Shown here: positions 8,989 to 17,971 of the stretch, piece after piece
Numbering within the stretch: the stretch's first letter is position 1
Layout: each line of letters opens with the position of its first letter
DNA from: Solibacillus sp. FSL H8-0538
GTDB lineage: Bacteria > Bacillota > Bacilli > Bacillales_A > Planococcaceae
Reading direction: 5' to 3'
DNA length: 64,000 bases
Assembly: GCF_038003525.1 (NCBI RefSeq)
Contig: NZ_JBBOPI010000001.1
Coordinates: 3,677,045 to 3,741,044, forward strand
Notes under the pieces: model-generated
Databases searched by the model: none
Told to the model about the DNA's origin: nothing
The model's input: only the letters and a program-made list of their open reading frames with translations
Made by a program: the position numbers and the translations under genes

Positions 8989-10191
8989 GTGAGGAATTTG
9001 TTTTTAGTCGTGGTAGCATTGATAGGATTGATTACTATGTCAAATAATGAACGGGTATTGGCAGCTACACCCGTAATCACAATGACAGATGATACAACAG
9101 CACGGTTCACCCTTCAAAATGGACAACCCGTGAAATATATTACGCTCTCAAAAGGGCAGCACTTTGCCGCAACGAAATCAGATGGTTCGTGGTCCATTAA
9201 AGTCGGAAGCGGAATGGTAACTGTAGAAGACCGCCTCGTAACACCATCGAAGAAAAAAATTTCATTTGCTTCTTTAAAAAACAAAATTGAACTCAATACA
9301 AATACATTCGCACCTATCTATGCCGCACATGCTAAGAAGGGCAAACCAATTGCGACCATAGCCAAAAATATGCGTATTAGCTCAAATGGATTAAAAGGAC
9401 AGTTTTATGAAGTAGTTATCGGGGGGCGTACCGGTTATATTCACTGTAATGATGTGAGTGCCGATACAGGCGTACCCGTTTTAATTTATCACCACTTCGT
9501 AAAAAATCAGGCAAACTCCGTCTATAAAGATAGCTCATCTGTATATGACATTGATCTTTTCGACCAGCAAATGAATTATTTACAGAAAAACGGATTTTCC
9601 ACTATTACACTAAAGGATTTAGATTTATGGATGCAGCGCAAACAGGCATTACCTTCTAAGGCGGTTGTCTTGACGTTTGATGATGCCAATCTTTCTGTCG
9701 AAAAACTTGTTTATCCAATCTTAAAACGCAATAATATGGTCGCGACGACATTTATCATTGGTGATCGTGTAACGAATAACACTCCTGAATTTAATATGGA
9801 GACAGTTCAATTTGCAGGATACGCAGAACTAGCAGGCATAACGGATATTTTTGATTTGGAGTACCATACTTATGGGCTTCACGTCTTTAATTCCCTCACA
9901 GGAAAAAGCGGTCTACAATACGCTTCGGCTAATGCACTAAAATATGACTTCATCAACGCCAAAGAGGTGCTGTTAAAGGCAGACCCAACAGCCGTTCCGA
10001 GTTATTTTGCCTATCCGTACGGCAAGTATATCAAAGCGAATGAAGCTGTGCTTATTCAAAGTGGGATTTCTTTAGCCTTTTTAAATAAAGGCGGAAAAGC
10101 GGAAATTTCAAGCCCGCGCCTCTATATCCCGCGCATACCAGTTCAAGGTCATATGACGGTGAAACAATTTGCAAAAGCCATTCGTAATTAA
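8989..10191 (+). CDS. Secreted polysaccharide deacetylase with N-terminal SH3-like region
   Basis: The 400-residue protein starts at a GTG with GGGGGAT 9 bases upstream. A signal peptide ends near VLAA (about residues 23-26). Residues ~30-155 look like SH3-type wall-binding modules, ending GRTGYIHCNDVS. The NodB-type catalytic domain follows, with TFDD (metal Asp), a later HTYGLH where family members usually have HSxxH, and FAYPYGKY. Such enzymes N-deacetylate peptidoglycan, poly-GlcNAc or similar glycans; the substrate is unknown. It is a single gene followed by rluF on the same strand. Confidence 0.87.
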   Translation: MRNLFLVVVALIGLITMSNNERVLAATPVITMTDDTTARFTLQNGQPVKYITLSKGQHFAATKSDGSWSIKVGSGMVTVEDRLVTPSKKKISFASLKNKIELNTNTFAPIYAAHAKKGKPIATIAKNMRISSNGLKGQFYEVVIGGRTGYIHCNDVSADTGVPVLIYHHFVKNQANSVYKDSSSVYDIDLFDQQMNYLQKNGFSTITLKDLDLWMQRKQALPSKAVVLTFDDANLSVEKLVYPILKRNNMVATTFIIGDRVTNNTPEFNMETVQFAGYAELAGITDIFDLEYHTYGLHVFNSLTGKSGLQYASANALKYDFINAKEVLLKADPTAVPSYFAYPYGKYIKANEAVLIQSGISLAFLNKGGKAEISSPRLYIPRIPVQGHMTVKQFAKAIRN

Positions 10192-10262
10192 TTACTTCGT
10201 TACAGTCCAATTTATTTGGCTATATTGTATACTGAAGATATTCTAACTGTAGGTGAAAAAAT

Positions 10263-10967
10263 ATGCGTATAAATAAATTTTTAAGTGAAACAGGCATCGT
10301 GTCTCGTCGTGGTGCAGATAAATGGGTAGAAGAAGGTCGCGTAACAATAAACGGCGTACTCGCAACAGTCGGCAGCCAAGTCGAAACGGGGGATGATGTA
10401 CATGTGGACGGCAAGCCCGTTCAAAAAGAAGAACAGCTTGTCTATATTGTCTTAAATAAACCCGTCGGCATTACAAGTACAACTGAAAAACACATTAAAG
10501 GGAATGTTGTTGATTTCATCGGGCATCCTTTGCGAGTTTTTCATATCGGACGTCTGGATAAAGATTCAGAGGGATTACTCCTTTTGACAAATGATGGAGA
10601 TATCGTAAATGAAATTTTGCGTGCCGAAAACCATCATGAAAAAGAATATGTCGTGCAAGTCGATCAGCCGATTACAGAGGACTTCCTTCTCGATATGGCT
10701 TCAGGTGTTGAAATTTTAGATACCAAAACTCTTCCTTGCCGTGTGGAGAAAATATCTTCACATGTATTTAAAATCATTTTAGAGCAGGGACTCAATCGTC
10801 AAATACGTAGAATGTGTTCCGCGCTTGGCTATTCAGTCAAACGTCTGCAACGTATCCGCATTATGAATATCCATATTGGGAATTTAAAAGTGGGACAGTG
10901 GCGTGATTTAACAGCTAAAGAACGCACAGATCTATTCAAACTACTAAACTACACACCAAAACACTAA
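10263..10967 (+). CDS. rluF: 23S rRNA pseudouridine synthase, RluF-type
   Basis: The 234-residue protein has an N-terminal S4 RNA-binding domain (about 1-50, with INKFLSETGIVSRRGAD) and the RsuA/RluB/E/F catalytic core. The catalytic Asp lies in GRLDKDSEGLLLLTNDGD. Blocks such as HEKEYVVQVDQPIT and GLNRQIRRMC match RluF, which modifies U2604 of 23S rRNA in E. coli. AGGTGAAAA precedes the ATG. The exact target base is inferred by family. Confidence 0.88.
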   Translation: MRINKFLSETGIVSRRGADKWVEEGRVTINGVLATVGSQVETGDDVHVDGKPVQKEEQLVYIVLNKPVGITSTTEKHIKGNVVDFIGHPLRVFHIGRLDKDSEGLLLLTNDGDIVNEILRAENHHEKEYVVQVDQPITEDFLLDMASGVEILDTKTLPCRVEKISSHVFKIILEQGLNRQIRRMCSALGYSVKRLQRIRIMNIHIGNLKVGQWRDLTAKERTDLFKLLNYTPKH

Positions 10968-11028
10968 AATCCGCAGACTGTTCGTATTGTTTGGAGGCAT
11001 GCGTACAGTTTTACTAGGGGGAACTTCC

Positions 11029-11748
11029 ATGCTTTCCATTCATCCAACAGAGCATTTAACTGGTGCTCGTATTAGTGGTGACTTTTGGGATATCGACGAA
11101 TTAGTAAATGCCATTTACCATGTCATCGGGGATGAAAATCGCTACTATGATTACCAAGGTTCACGCAATCGCCTACTCAGTATTTGCTTGGATTTACGCC
11201 ATGCCACACAAGGTGAGCGTCAAATTGAATTCGTAACAAATGGTATACATAAGGGGATTTCACGCAAGCAGCAGCTTTTATTGCCAGAGAAAAATGTGTA
11301 TTTTGCTGTAGAGATTTTAATGCCTGAGCTTATTTTTTGCGCACTGGCATTAAATGATTTCATTACGCTTCATAAAGAAATCATTGATGATTCAGAGTGG
11401 AATGAACAGATCGCAACAATTCGTAAATTCCAAGCACAAATTGCTGAATGTTTAGAGGGATTAATGGAAAGGGAGCATTACCTCGTCTTTTTCACGACAC
11501 TTCATGCGAAATCACCCTTCTACTTCCGCTATGCCACGCAATATGTGGACGTGTTGAATCTAGAGTATTTATCTCTTTCCAAAGAAGAGCGCTCCCAGCA
11601 CTTAACCGCCTTTGCGTTACGGTTACTGATGGAGGACGAGCCTTACAATGCACTCAAAAATCAGTTACTTGAAGCAACGAGTACTTCGAAACTTCCGCTG
11701 CACGAAATTCAACTACTATTAAAATACCCAGAAGAAATAGTCTGGTAA
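11029..11748 (+). CDS. DUF6904-like hypothetical protein
   Basis: The protein is about 239 residues and starts MLSIHPTEHLTGARISGDF. It appears soluble and alpha-rich, with no signal peptide or catalytic motif I can name. The opening ISGDFWDIDELVNAIY block resembles DUF6904 proteins, which are uncharacterised; I hold the family name loosely. AGGGGGAAC 7 bases upstream picks the ATG at 11029 over an in-frame start 42 bases earlier. It is convergent with the cupin gene and shares its terminator. Confidence 0.72.
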   Translation: MLSIHPTEHLTGARISGDFWDIDELVNAIYHVIGDENRYYDYQGSRNRLLSICLDLRHATQGERQIEFVTNGIHKGISRKQQLLLPEKNVYFAVEILMPELIFCALALNDFITLHKEIIDDSEWNEQIATIRKFQAQIAECLEGLMEREHYLVFFTTLHAKSPFYFRYATQYVDVLNLEYLSLSKEERSQHLTAFALRLLMEDEPYNALKNQLLEATSTSKLPLHEIQLLLKYPEEIVW

Positions 11749-11751
11749 AAA

Positions 11752-11794
11752 AACGACACTGAACAAAGGGGTATCCCTCCTGTTTAGTGTCGTT
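11752..11794. terminator. Bidirectional terminator between DUF6904-like and cupin genes
   Basis: Arms AACGACACTGAACA and TGTTTAGTGTCGTT pair almost perfectly, with T-runs on both outer sides. It serves both convergent genes. Confidence 0.9.
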
Positions 11795-11798
11795 TCCT

Positions 11799-12296
11799 TT
11801 AATCTAGCGTTTCATAGGCCATCTTACAAATAACTGCTTCATGCTGCGGATACTTTTCAAGTAACTCTGTTTGTGTGAAAAGTTCAAAATCAGCAAAATC
11901 AAAACCCGGTGCAACCATACAACCAACGAGGCTAAATGTATCCTGCTCCTCTACAGAAGAACCAAAAATCGCCTGCTTTGGAACAAGAACTTGTGGCACT
12001 TCTCCGGCTTCAATATTTAATCCAAGCTTTTTCGCCTCATAGTGCCCATCCGCATGAATAATATGAACCGTTAGCGCGCTACCACCATGATAATACCAAA
12101 GCTCATCCGACTGCAACCGGTGTAAATGTGAAATATCATTAGATCCGAGTAAAAAATAGATACTCGTAAACAACGGACGTTCACCTTGCGCGCAAGTAAG
12201 CTGCTCATCTGCACGGAATGTCGATTTAAAATAGCCACCTTCCGGATGTGCTTCCATTTGTAATTTTTCAATAAAATATTGTGCTGTAAACTCCAT
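11799..12296 (-). CDS. Cupin family protein (DUF985)
   Basis: The protein is about 165 residues. HPEGGYFKSTFR near the N terminus, then LHRLQSDELWYYHGG and VAPGFDFADFEL near the C terminus, are the conserved blocks of the DUF985/Cupin_5 family. The beta-barrel presumably binds a small molecule or metal; no reaction is assigned. GGGGGAAAA lies about 10 bases before the ATG at 12296, so the 17 extra upstream codons are doubtful. Confidence 0.83.
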   Translation of the reverse strand: MEFTAQYFIEKLQMEAHPEGGYFKSTFRADEQLTCAQGERPLFTSIYFLLGSNDISHLHRLQSDELWYYHGGSALTVHIIHADGHYEAKKLGLNIEAGEVPQVLVPKQAIFGSSVEEQDTFSLVGCMVAPGFDFADFELFTQTELLEKYPQHEAVICKMAYETLD

Positions 12297-12405
12297 CAAA
12301 TTATTTTCCCCCAAAACTTTAACATATAAGATAAGCACACCCTCCAAAATAAAGTGATATGATGTTCTTATTTACTTGAATATCCCCAAATTATACTCCT
12401 TTCTT

Positions 12406-12495
12406 TTAGAAAGACACAACTCGCCCAAAATAGGGCGAGTTGATGTCCTTACTTATGTGGTTAAGAAAGTTAAACTTTCTTAACCACCAAAAAAA
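12406..12495 (+). repeat. Interspersed repeat R2, copy 2
   Basis: It begins TTAGAAAGACACAACTCGCC. Hairpin I is AACTCGCCC/GGGCGAGTT and hairpin II GTGGTTAAGAAAGT/ACTTTCTTAACCAC, both perfect, joined by GATGTCCTTACTTAT. The 3' A-run is the U-tract of the livF terminator. This is one of the best-preserved copies. Confidence 0.9.
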
Positions 12496-12530
12496 GGAAT
12501 TGCCCCTCGAAAAATCGAGAGCCAATTCCT
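12495..12530 (-). terminator. Rho-independent terminator of the liv operon
   Basis: Arms AGGAATTG and CAATTCCT enclose an inner CTCGA/TCGAG pair. U-tract 12488-12495 on the minus strand, shared with R2 copy 2. Confidence 0.88.
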
Positions 12531-12535
12531 AGACA

Positions 12536-13243
12536 TTATAAACCACCTAAATAAGCAGCCTTTACTTCTTCACTTTCTTGTAATTCTTGAGCTGAACCAG
12601 AAAGTACAATTTTTCCTGTTTCAAGTACGTACGCCCGGTTTGCTACGGATAGTGCCATATTGGCATTTTGCTCAACAAGCAATACTGTTGTGCCCTCTTT
12701 ATTGACCATTTCAATAATATTAAAGATGTTTTTTACCATGAGCGGCGCAAGCCCCATCGATGGTTCATCCATTAGTAGTAGCTTTGGTTTTGCCATCAGC
12801 GCACGGCCCATTGCAAGCATTTGTTGCTCCCCACCTGAGAGGGTACCAGATAGCTGCTTTCGACGTTCGTAAAGACGTGGAAACAGTTCGTAAACATGCT
12901 CCATATCTTTTTTGATGCCGTCGCGATCCTTACGAAGATAGGCACCTAGATCTAAATTTTCTTCTACGGTCATATTTGCAAAGACACGACGCCCTTCTGG
13001 TACATGTGAAATCCCAGTTTTTACAATGGACTGCGCTGCTTTCCCGTCAATCGCTGAACCTAAATATTCAATCGAACCGCGTTTTGGTTTTAGTAATCCT
13101 GAAATTGTTTTAAGTAATGTACTTTTACCTGCACCATTTGCACCGATTAATGTAACAATTTCACCTTCATTTACCTCGAGGGAGATTCCTTTTAACGCTT
13201 GAATATTGCCGTAGTATACATCGATGTCATTCACTTTTAGCAT
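12536..13243 (-). CDS. livF: LivF, branched-chain amino-acid ABC transporter ATPase
   Basis: The protein is about 235 residues with Walker A GANGAGKST, signature LSGGEQQM and Walker B LLLMDEPSMGLAP followed by the H-type switch region. The short insert pattern is typical of LivF. Together with LivG it powers uptake of Leu/Ile/Val, or a related amide or amino acid, in the HAAT family. The start is placed at the ATG directly after the livG stop; an upstream in-frame GTG overlapping livG is possible. It is the last gene of livHMGF. Confidence 0.93.
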   Translation of the reverse strand: MLKVNDIDVYYGNIQALKGISLEVNEGEIVTLIGANGAGKSTLLKTISGLLKPKRGSIEYLGSAIDGKAAQSIVKTGISHVPEGRRVFANMTVEENLDLGAYLRKDRDGIKKDMEHVYELFPRLYERRKQLSGTLSGGEQQMLAMGRALMAKPKLLLMDEPSMGLAPLMVKNIFNIIEMVNKEGTTVLLVEQNANMALSVANRAYVLETGKIVLSGSAQELQESEEVKAAYLGGL

Positions 13244-13244
13244 A

Positions 13245-14018
13245 TTATTCTGTAACCTCCTCACCTAAATACGCTTCAATTACTTTCGGATTTGCAAGAA
13301 TTTCCTCTGGTGTGCCATTTGCAATCAATTGCCCATGATCCAACACATAAATACGTTCGCAAATGCCCATAACCAGTTTCATATCATGTTCAATCAGAAG
13401 AATTGTTAAATCAAATTCTTTTCGAATAAACGCGATTAACTCCATTAAATCATGCGTTTCCTGTGGATTCATACCGGCTGCAGGTTCATCCAATAGCAAC
13501 AGCTTTGGACCCGCTGCAAGTGCACGGGCAATCTCAAGGCGGCGCTGCATTCCGTACGGTAAGTTTTTTGCTAGCTCATCGCGATACGTATCCAGCCCAA
13601 AAATTTTAAGGAAAGATAGTGACTCCGATTCCATCTTCGCCTCACCTGAAAAATGTTTTGGCAGCCGTAAAATAGAAGAAACAATATTATGGTTGGCAAG
13701 CGAATGGTTTGCTACTTTTACGTTATCTAATACCGATAGTTCTTTGAACAGGCGAATATTTTGGAACGTACGACTAATCCCGCCGCGCGTTACTTTATAC
13801 GGATCTAATCCTTGAATCTGCTTGCCATTAAACGTAATCGTTCCTTCTGTCGGAGCGTATACCCCCGTTAACATATTGAACGTTGTTGTTTTTCCTGCAC
13901 CATTTGGCCCAATTAAACCAATAAGCTCGCCTTGGTTCATATATAAGTTTACATCTTGAACCGCTTTTAGACCGCCGAATTGAATCCCTAATTTGTCTAC
14001 TGAAAGAAGAGTACTCAT
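13245..14018 (-). CDS. livG: LivG, branched-chain amino-acid ABC transporter ATPase
   Basis: The 257-residue protein has Walker A GPNGAGKTT, a LPYGMQRRLEIARAL signature region (family-typical YG instead of SGG) and Walker B LLLLDEPAAGMNP. The C-terminal GTPEEILANPKVIEAYLGEE tail is characteristic of LivG. It is the second ATPase of the HAAT transporter and overlaps livM by 4 bp. Confidence 0.94.
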   Translation of the reverse strand: MSTLLSVDKLGIQFGGLKAVQDVNLYMNQGELIGLIGPNGAGKTTTFNMLTGVYAPTEGTITFNGKQIQGLDPYKVTRGGISRTFQNIRLFKELSVLDNVKVANHSLANHNIVSSILRLPKHFSGEAKMESESLSFLKIFGLDTYRDELAKNLPYGMQRRLEIARALAAGPKLLLLDEPAAGMNPQETHDLMELIAFIRKEFDLTILLIEHDMKLVMGICERIYVLDHGQLIANGTPEEILANPKVIEAYLGEEVTE

Positions 14019-14953
14019 GCTTTCGTACCTCCCTTTTTACCAAACTTCAATAAATCAGTAATTTCCTTTGTCCCCATTAACCCTGTTGGACGGTAAAGCA
14101 TAACAAGAATTAATACAAGCGAATATATAATCATACGTGTTTCCGGGAAGCCTTGTAAGTACGTTGAAATGACCGTTAAGAAAATAGCTGCGATAATAGA
14201 ACCCGATAGACTACCTAGCCCACCAAGTACCACGAAAATCAAAATATCAAATGATTTTAAGAAACCAAACGCTGTTGGCTGAAGGATATAGAAATTATGC
14301 GCATAAATGGCTCCTGCAAGACCTGCAAAGAAAGAACCAATCGCAAATGCAGCTACTTTGTAATACGTCGTGTTAATCCCCATCGCATCCGAAGCAATCT
14401 CATCCTCGCGAATCGAAATACATGCACGACCATGACGCGAATTTGTAAAGTTTGAAATGACCAAAACCGTAATTAATACGCCAAAGAAAGCGTATGTCCA
14501 GTTCGATTGATGTGTCACCTGCATCCCTGCTGCTCCACCTACATAATCCACGTTTAAAAACACAATCCGAATAATTTCAGCGAATCCGAGTGTTGCAATC
14601 GCTAAATAATCGCCCTTTAAACGAAGTGTTGGAATTCCTACCAGTAATCCAGCGAGCGCTGCAAAAACGGCACCTGCTAAAATCGCGGTTGGGAACGGCA
14701 TACCTAGCTTCATCGTAAAGATAGCAGAAATATATGCCCCTACTGCTAAAAACCCTGCGTGTCCAATCGAGAATTGTCCTGTTATCCCAATGACAATATG
14801 TAAACTCACTGCTAGCATAATATTAATACACATTGTAATAAGCATATTTTGATAATAGAAGTTGATAGCTCCTGTTGAAATCATTACTTGAACGACGGCA
14901 TAGATTAATAGCGCTAAGATTGCATAGCCCCAAAAGACTTTAGACTTTTTCAT
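14015..14953 (-). CDS. livM: LivM, branched-chain amino-acid ABC transporter permease
   Basis: The permease is about 312 residues with 8-10 hydrophobic segments. GQFSIGHAGFLAVGAY and RLKGDYLAIATLGFAEI are the LivM hallmarks, and SIREDEIAS is the cytoplasmic coupling region. GTAGGTGAG precedes the ATG at 14953; an in-frame GTG three codons upstream directly follows the livH stop. It pairs with LivH in the membrane. Confidence 0.94.
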   Translation of the reverse strand: MKKSKVFWGYAILALLIYAVVQVMISTGAINFYYQNMLITMCINIMLAVSLHIVIGITGQFSIGHAGFLAVGAYISAIFTMKLGMPFPTAILAGAVFAALAGLLVGIPTLRLKGDYLAIATLGFAEIIRIVFLNVDYVGGAAGMQVTHQSNWTYAFFGVLITVLVISNFTNSRHGRACISIREDEIASDAMGINTTYYKVAAFAIGSFFAGLAGAIYAHNFYILQPTAFGFLKSFDILIFVVLGGLGSLSGSIIAAIFLTVISTYLQGFPETRMIIYSLVLILVMLYRPTGLMGTKEITDLLKFGKKGGTKA

Positions 14954-14962
14954 GCTGCTCAC

Positions 14963-15838
14963 CTACACTTTCTCACGAGTATTTTTACCGAAAATACCCG
15001 CTGGTCGTAAAATTAAAATTAAGATTAAAATAACAAATGCCGCTGCATCACGCCATAAAGAATAGCCTAGCGCACTTACAATGGTTTCAACAACACCTAA
15101 TACTAATCCACCTGTCATCGCACCTGGAATAATACCGATTCCCCCAAGTACAGCGGCTACGAATGCCTTTAGCCCTGGTAATACTCCCATCAATGGATCA
15201 ATACGTGTGTAGTACACACCGAAAATAACCCCTGCGGCACCCGCCAATGCCGAACCAATGGCAAACGTTGCTGAAATTGTATTATCTACATTAATCCCCA
15301 TTAACTTTGCTGCATCTGCATCATGAGACACCGCACGCATCGCTTTTCCGATTTTTGTTTGATGTACGATGAACTGCAGTAAAACCATTAAAACAATTGA
15401 AACCGATAATATTAAAATTGACTGTGTACTAATTTGCACACCAAAAATATCGAAATTTTTAGCAGCAAATACCGTTGGATACGCTTCTGGAGACGATCCA
15501 CGGAAGAAAATTACCGTATATTCGATTAATAAAGAAACCCCTATTGCCGTAATAAGTGCTGCGATACGCGTTGCACTTCGTAAACGTTTATACGCTACGC
15601 GCTCGATAATTACGCCAATAACTGCACATAACATCATCGCCATAATTAGGGCTAGGAAGAAGTTCATCTCCCATCGTGCAATGGCATAAAAGCCGATAAA
15701 AGCGCCAAGCATAAATACGTCACCGTGAGCAAAGTTGATTAACTTGATGATCCCGTACACCATCGTATAGCCTAGTGCGATAAGTGCATAGATACTACCA
15801 AGTGAAATCCCGTTCACTAGTTGTTGTATCCATTCCAT
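14963..15838 (-). CDS. livH: LivH, branched-chain amino-acid ABC transporter permease
   Basis: The roughly 291-residue permease starts MEWIQQLVNGISLGSIYAL and has GYTMVYGIIKLINFAHGD, the LivH signature. AVSHDADAAKLMGIN is the coupling loop and ILILILILRPAGIFG the C terminus. AAAGGAG lies 8-9 bases before the ATG at 15838. It is first gene of livHMGF, separated from livJ by a terminator and R2 copy 3, so expression relative to livJ is probably reduced. Confidence 0.94.
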   Translation of the reverse strand: MEWIQQLVNGISLGSIYALIALGYTMVYGIIKLINFAHGDVFMLGAFIGFYAIARWEMNFFLALIMAMMLCAVIGVIIERVAYKRLRSATRIAALITAIGVSLLIEYTVIFFRGSSPEAYPTVFAAKNFDIFGVQISTQSILILSVSIVLMVLLQFIVHQTKIGKAMRAVSHDADAAKLMGINVDNTISATFAIGSALAGAAGVIFGVYYTRIDPLMGVLPGLKAFVAAVLGGIGIIPGAMTGGLVLGVVETIVSALGYSLWRDAAAFVILILILILRPAGIFGKNTREKV

Positions 15839-15899
15839 ATTTCTCACTCCTTTTGTCCGTACTTACTTATTATTATGAAAAAACTATAGCTCAAAATCA

Positions 15900-15988
15900 T
15901 TAGTTCGACACACCTCGCCCAAAATAGGACGCGTTGATGTCCTTACTTATGTGAATGGGAAAGTTATCCTTTCTTATCCACTAAAAAA
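15900..15988 (+). repeat. Interspersed repeat R2, copy 3
   Basis: It starts TTAGTTCGACACACCTCGCC and ends CTTATCCACTAAAAAA. Hairpins I and II are imperfect here. The A-run is the U-tract of the livJ terminator. The copy lies between livJ and livH inside the transporter cluster. Confidence 0.85.
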
Positions 15989-16009
15989 GGGGGGCTCGGC
16001 TCGCCCCCC
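15989..16009 (-). terminator. Strong GC-rich terminator after livJ
   Basis: A G6/C6 stem extended by one GC pair encloses a short loop, followed on the minus strand by a U-run (15983-15988). It probably attenuates read-through from livJ into livHMGF, allowing more binding protein than permease. Confidence 0.9.
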
Positions 16010-16021
16010 TTTTGGTTAAAT

Positions 16022-17251
16022 TTAAGGATTAACTTTAGAGTTGAACACTTGTTTGCCATCTACAAATTCAAGAACCGTTGCAGATTTTACTGGGTTGTGG
16101 TTTTCGTCAACTGTGAATGTACCTGTAATTAAGCTTAAATCTTTAGTAGAAGCTAATGCTTTTTGAATTGCTTCACCAGTTACTTCATCTGCACGCTCAA
16201 TTGCATCTTTGATGAAGTAAATAGAATCATAACCTAATGCATGGAATGCGTTTGGTGCTTGATTGTATTTCCCTTTGAATGCCTCTACGAATTCTTGAAT
16301 CGTTGCATCTGGATCTTCAGAAGAATAGTGGTTAATGATGTAAGTGTTATTTAATGCATCTGCACCAGCTAGGTCAACTAAAGTTGGTGAATCCCATCCA
16401 TCCGCACCCATTAACGGTACATCAATTCCAAGTTCACGTGCTTGTTTAACAATTAGACCTACTTCTTCGTAGTAACCAGGAATGAAGATGAAGTCTGGGT
16501 TAGCTGCTTTAATTCGAGTTAATGTTGAACGGAAGTCCGTATCTTTTGCTACGTATGCTTCTTCCGCTACGACATTGCCGCCTTTTCCTGTAATCGTTTC
16601 TTTAAATGATGCTGCTAAACCTTTTGCATAGTCAGAAGCATTATCCGCAAAAATTGCTACGTTTTTTACGTCTAGCTCATCGGCTGCAAAGTTTGCTGCT
16701 ACTGTTCCTTGGAATGGGTCAATGAAGCATGTACGGAACGCATATTCGTTTACTGAGCCGTCCTCATTTACGGTAACGTTTGGCGCTGTGCCTGAACCTG
16801 TTACGATTGGCACTTTATATTGATTCGCAATTTGCACTGTTGCTACTGAGTTTCCAGATGTAGCAGGTGCAAGCATTGCTACTACTTTTTCTTGTTCTGC
16901 TAAACGAATGGCAGCAGTTGTAGCCTCTGAGTTTTCTGATTTGTTATCAACTTTAATAAGTTCTAAAAGTCGGCCATCAATACCACCAGCCGCATTAATT
17001 TCTTCAATTGCTAAAACTGCTCCATCACCAATTGAAGAACCGTAAGATGCTACACCACCTGATAACTCAAGGTTTGCACCAATTTTAATTACTTCGCTTG
17101 ATGAAGAACCACCGTCACCTGTTGATGATGATGATGATGATGATGACGAACTTGAATCATCAGTTGTACCACATCCTGCTAGTACACCCGCTAGCAATGT
17201 AGATGCTAAAAATAATGAAGCAAACTTTTTCATTTTGTTTGTCTCTTTCAC
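16022..17251 (-). CDS. livJ: LivJ-type substrate-binding lipoprotein
   Basis: The 409-residue protein has a lipoprotein signal with lipobox LAGC (Cys27), a Ser-rich linker, then a type I periplasmic-binding fold with IKIGANLELSGGVASYG and APATSGNSVATVQIA. It delivers amino acids to LivHMGF at the membrane surface. The start is a GTG with AGGGGGAAA 8 bases upstream; a later in-frame ATG lacks a site. The linker is encoded by a GAT/ATC-type trinucleotide run (about 17116-17155) prone to length change. Confidence 0.92.
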   Translation of the reverse strand: MKETNKMKKFASLFLASTLLAGVLAGCGTTDDSSSSSSSSSSSTGDGGSSSSEVIKIGANLELSGGVASYGSSIGDGAVLAIEEINAAGGIDGRLLELIKVDNKSENSEATTAAIRLAEQEKVVAMLAPATSGNSVATVQIANQYKVPIVTGSGTAPNVTVNEDGSVNEYAFRTCFIDPFQGTVAANFAADELDVKNVAIFADNASDYAKGLAASFKETITGKGGNVVAEEAYVAKDTDFRSTLTRIKAANPDFIFIPGYYEEVGLIVKQARELGIDVPLMGADGWDSPTLVDLAGADALNNTYIINHYSSEDPDATIQEFVEAFKGKYNQAPNAFHALGYDSIYFIKDAIERADEVTGEAIQKALASTKDLSLITGTFTVDENHNPVKSATVLEFVDGKQVFNSKVNP

Positions 17252-17299
17252 TTTATGTTTCCCCCTATGAACTTATTAAAATATTAGATATTTCTGATA

Positions 17300-17328
17300 A
17301 TTATACTAAAACTATCAATAACCCACAA
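17300..17328 (-). promoter_or_regulatory. Candidate promoter of livJ
   Basis: Minus-strand TTGTGG (-35) and TATAAT (-10, consensus) with 17-bp spacing, about 50 bases upstream of the GTG start. Confidence 0.6.
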
Positions 17329-17412
17329 TATAAATTTAAATATTCTGAATTAAGAGAACTGTCCAATATTTTATTTTGCCTTCTGTATTGTAAATCAAAC
17401 TTAATTTTTAGT

Positions 17413-17957
17413 CTAGAGTGATTTTTCAGTAAATTTAAGATATTCTCTCCCTAATCCTATTAACCCTCCCAATACCATGCCATAAATAATATGAGCAAGT
17501 AGCCAGACAAAAATTGACGACAACGAAAACAGTTCAGGCGTTCTAGTAGAAAATACGGTCGTCGGATAAATTATGATAGCAATCCCTATATTCCCTAGTA
17601 CACTGCTATTAGAAAGCCACATCTCGCCCAAAATAGGGCGAGATACTGTCCTTACTTATGTAGATATGAAAGTTATACTTTCTTATCTACTAAAAAATCT
17701 TTTTGCCACTCCATCTCAGCTTAATCGCTACCAGGTATAATAAAAGACTGATAGCGACTGAAATGACTAAATGAAAGGAAAACTCAACCCATTCCGGAAA
17801 TTGAAATGCTTTTAGAACTGGCACGTAATCAATATTCATGAGCAGTGTGTAAACCTTTAAGCCGGTAACAGCCTGCATCCCTTTCAGAAAAAAAACCTAA
17901 TACAAATCCAGCAATGATTCCTCCTATTACCGCCTGGAAAAATTGACGTTTACTCAT
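17413..17957 (-). pseudogene. Disrupted membrane-protein gene (frameshift plus R2 insertion)
   Basis: A good ribosome site (GAGGGGCG) and ATG at 17957 begin MSKRQFFQAVIGGIIAG. An 8-base A-run (17888-17895, plus strand) shifts the frame; removing one base restores FLKGMQAVTGLKVYTLLMN. The frame then runs to GKKIF, where repeat R2 (17609-17697) supplies a stop. After the repeat, SNSSVLGNIGIAIIIYP continues through further hydrophobic segments to 17413. The intact product would be a membrane protein of roughly 150 residues. I do not recognise the family with confidence. The homopolymer shift could be a sequencing error; the repeat insertion could not. Confidence 0.8.
17609..17697 (+). repeat. 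Interspersed repeat R2, copy 4, inserted in a gene
   Basis: It starts TTAGAAAGCCACATCTCGCC. Hairpin I is ATCTCGCCC/GGGCGAGAT, a paired change relative to copies 2 and 7. Hairpin II is GTAGAT.TGAAAGT/ACTTTCTTATCTAC. The right end CTACTAAAAAA joins a T-run of the interrupted coding sequence, not a terminator. Flanking protein segments belong together, so this is a true insertion. Confidence 0.9.
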
Positions 17958-17971
17958 GTTATCGCCCCTCA

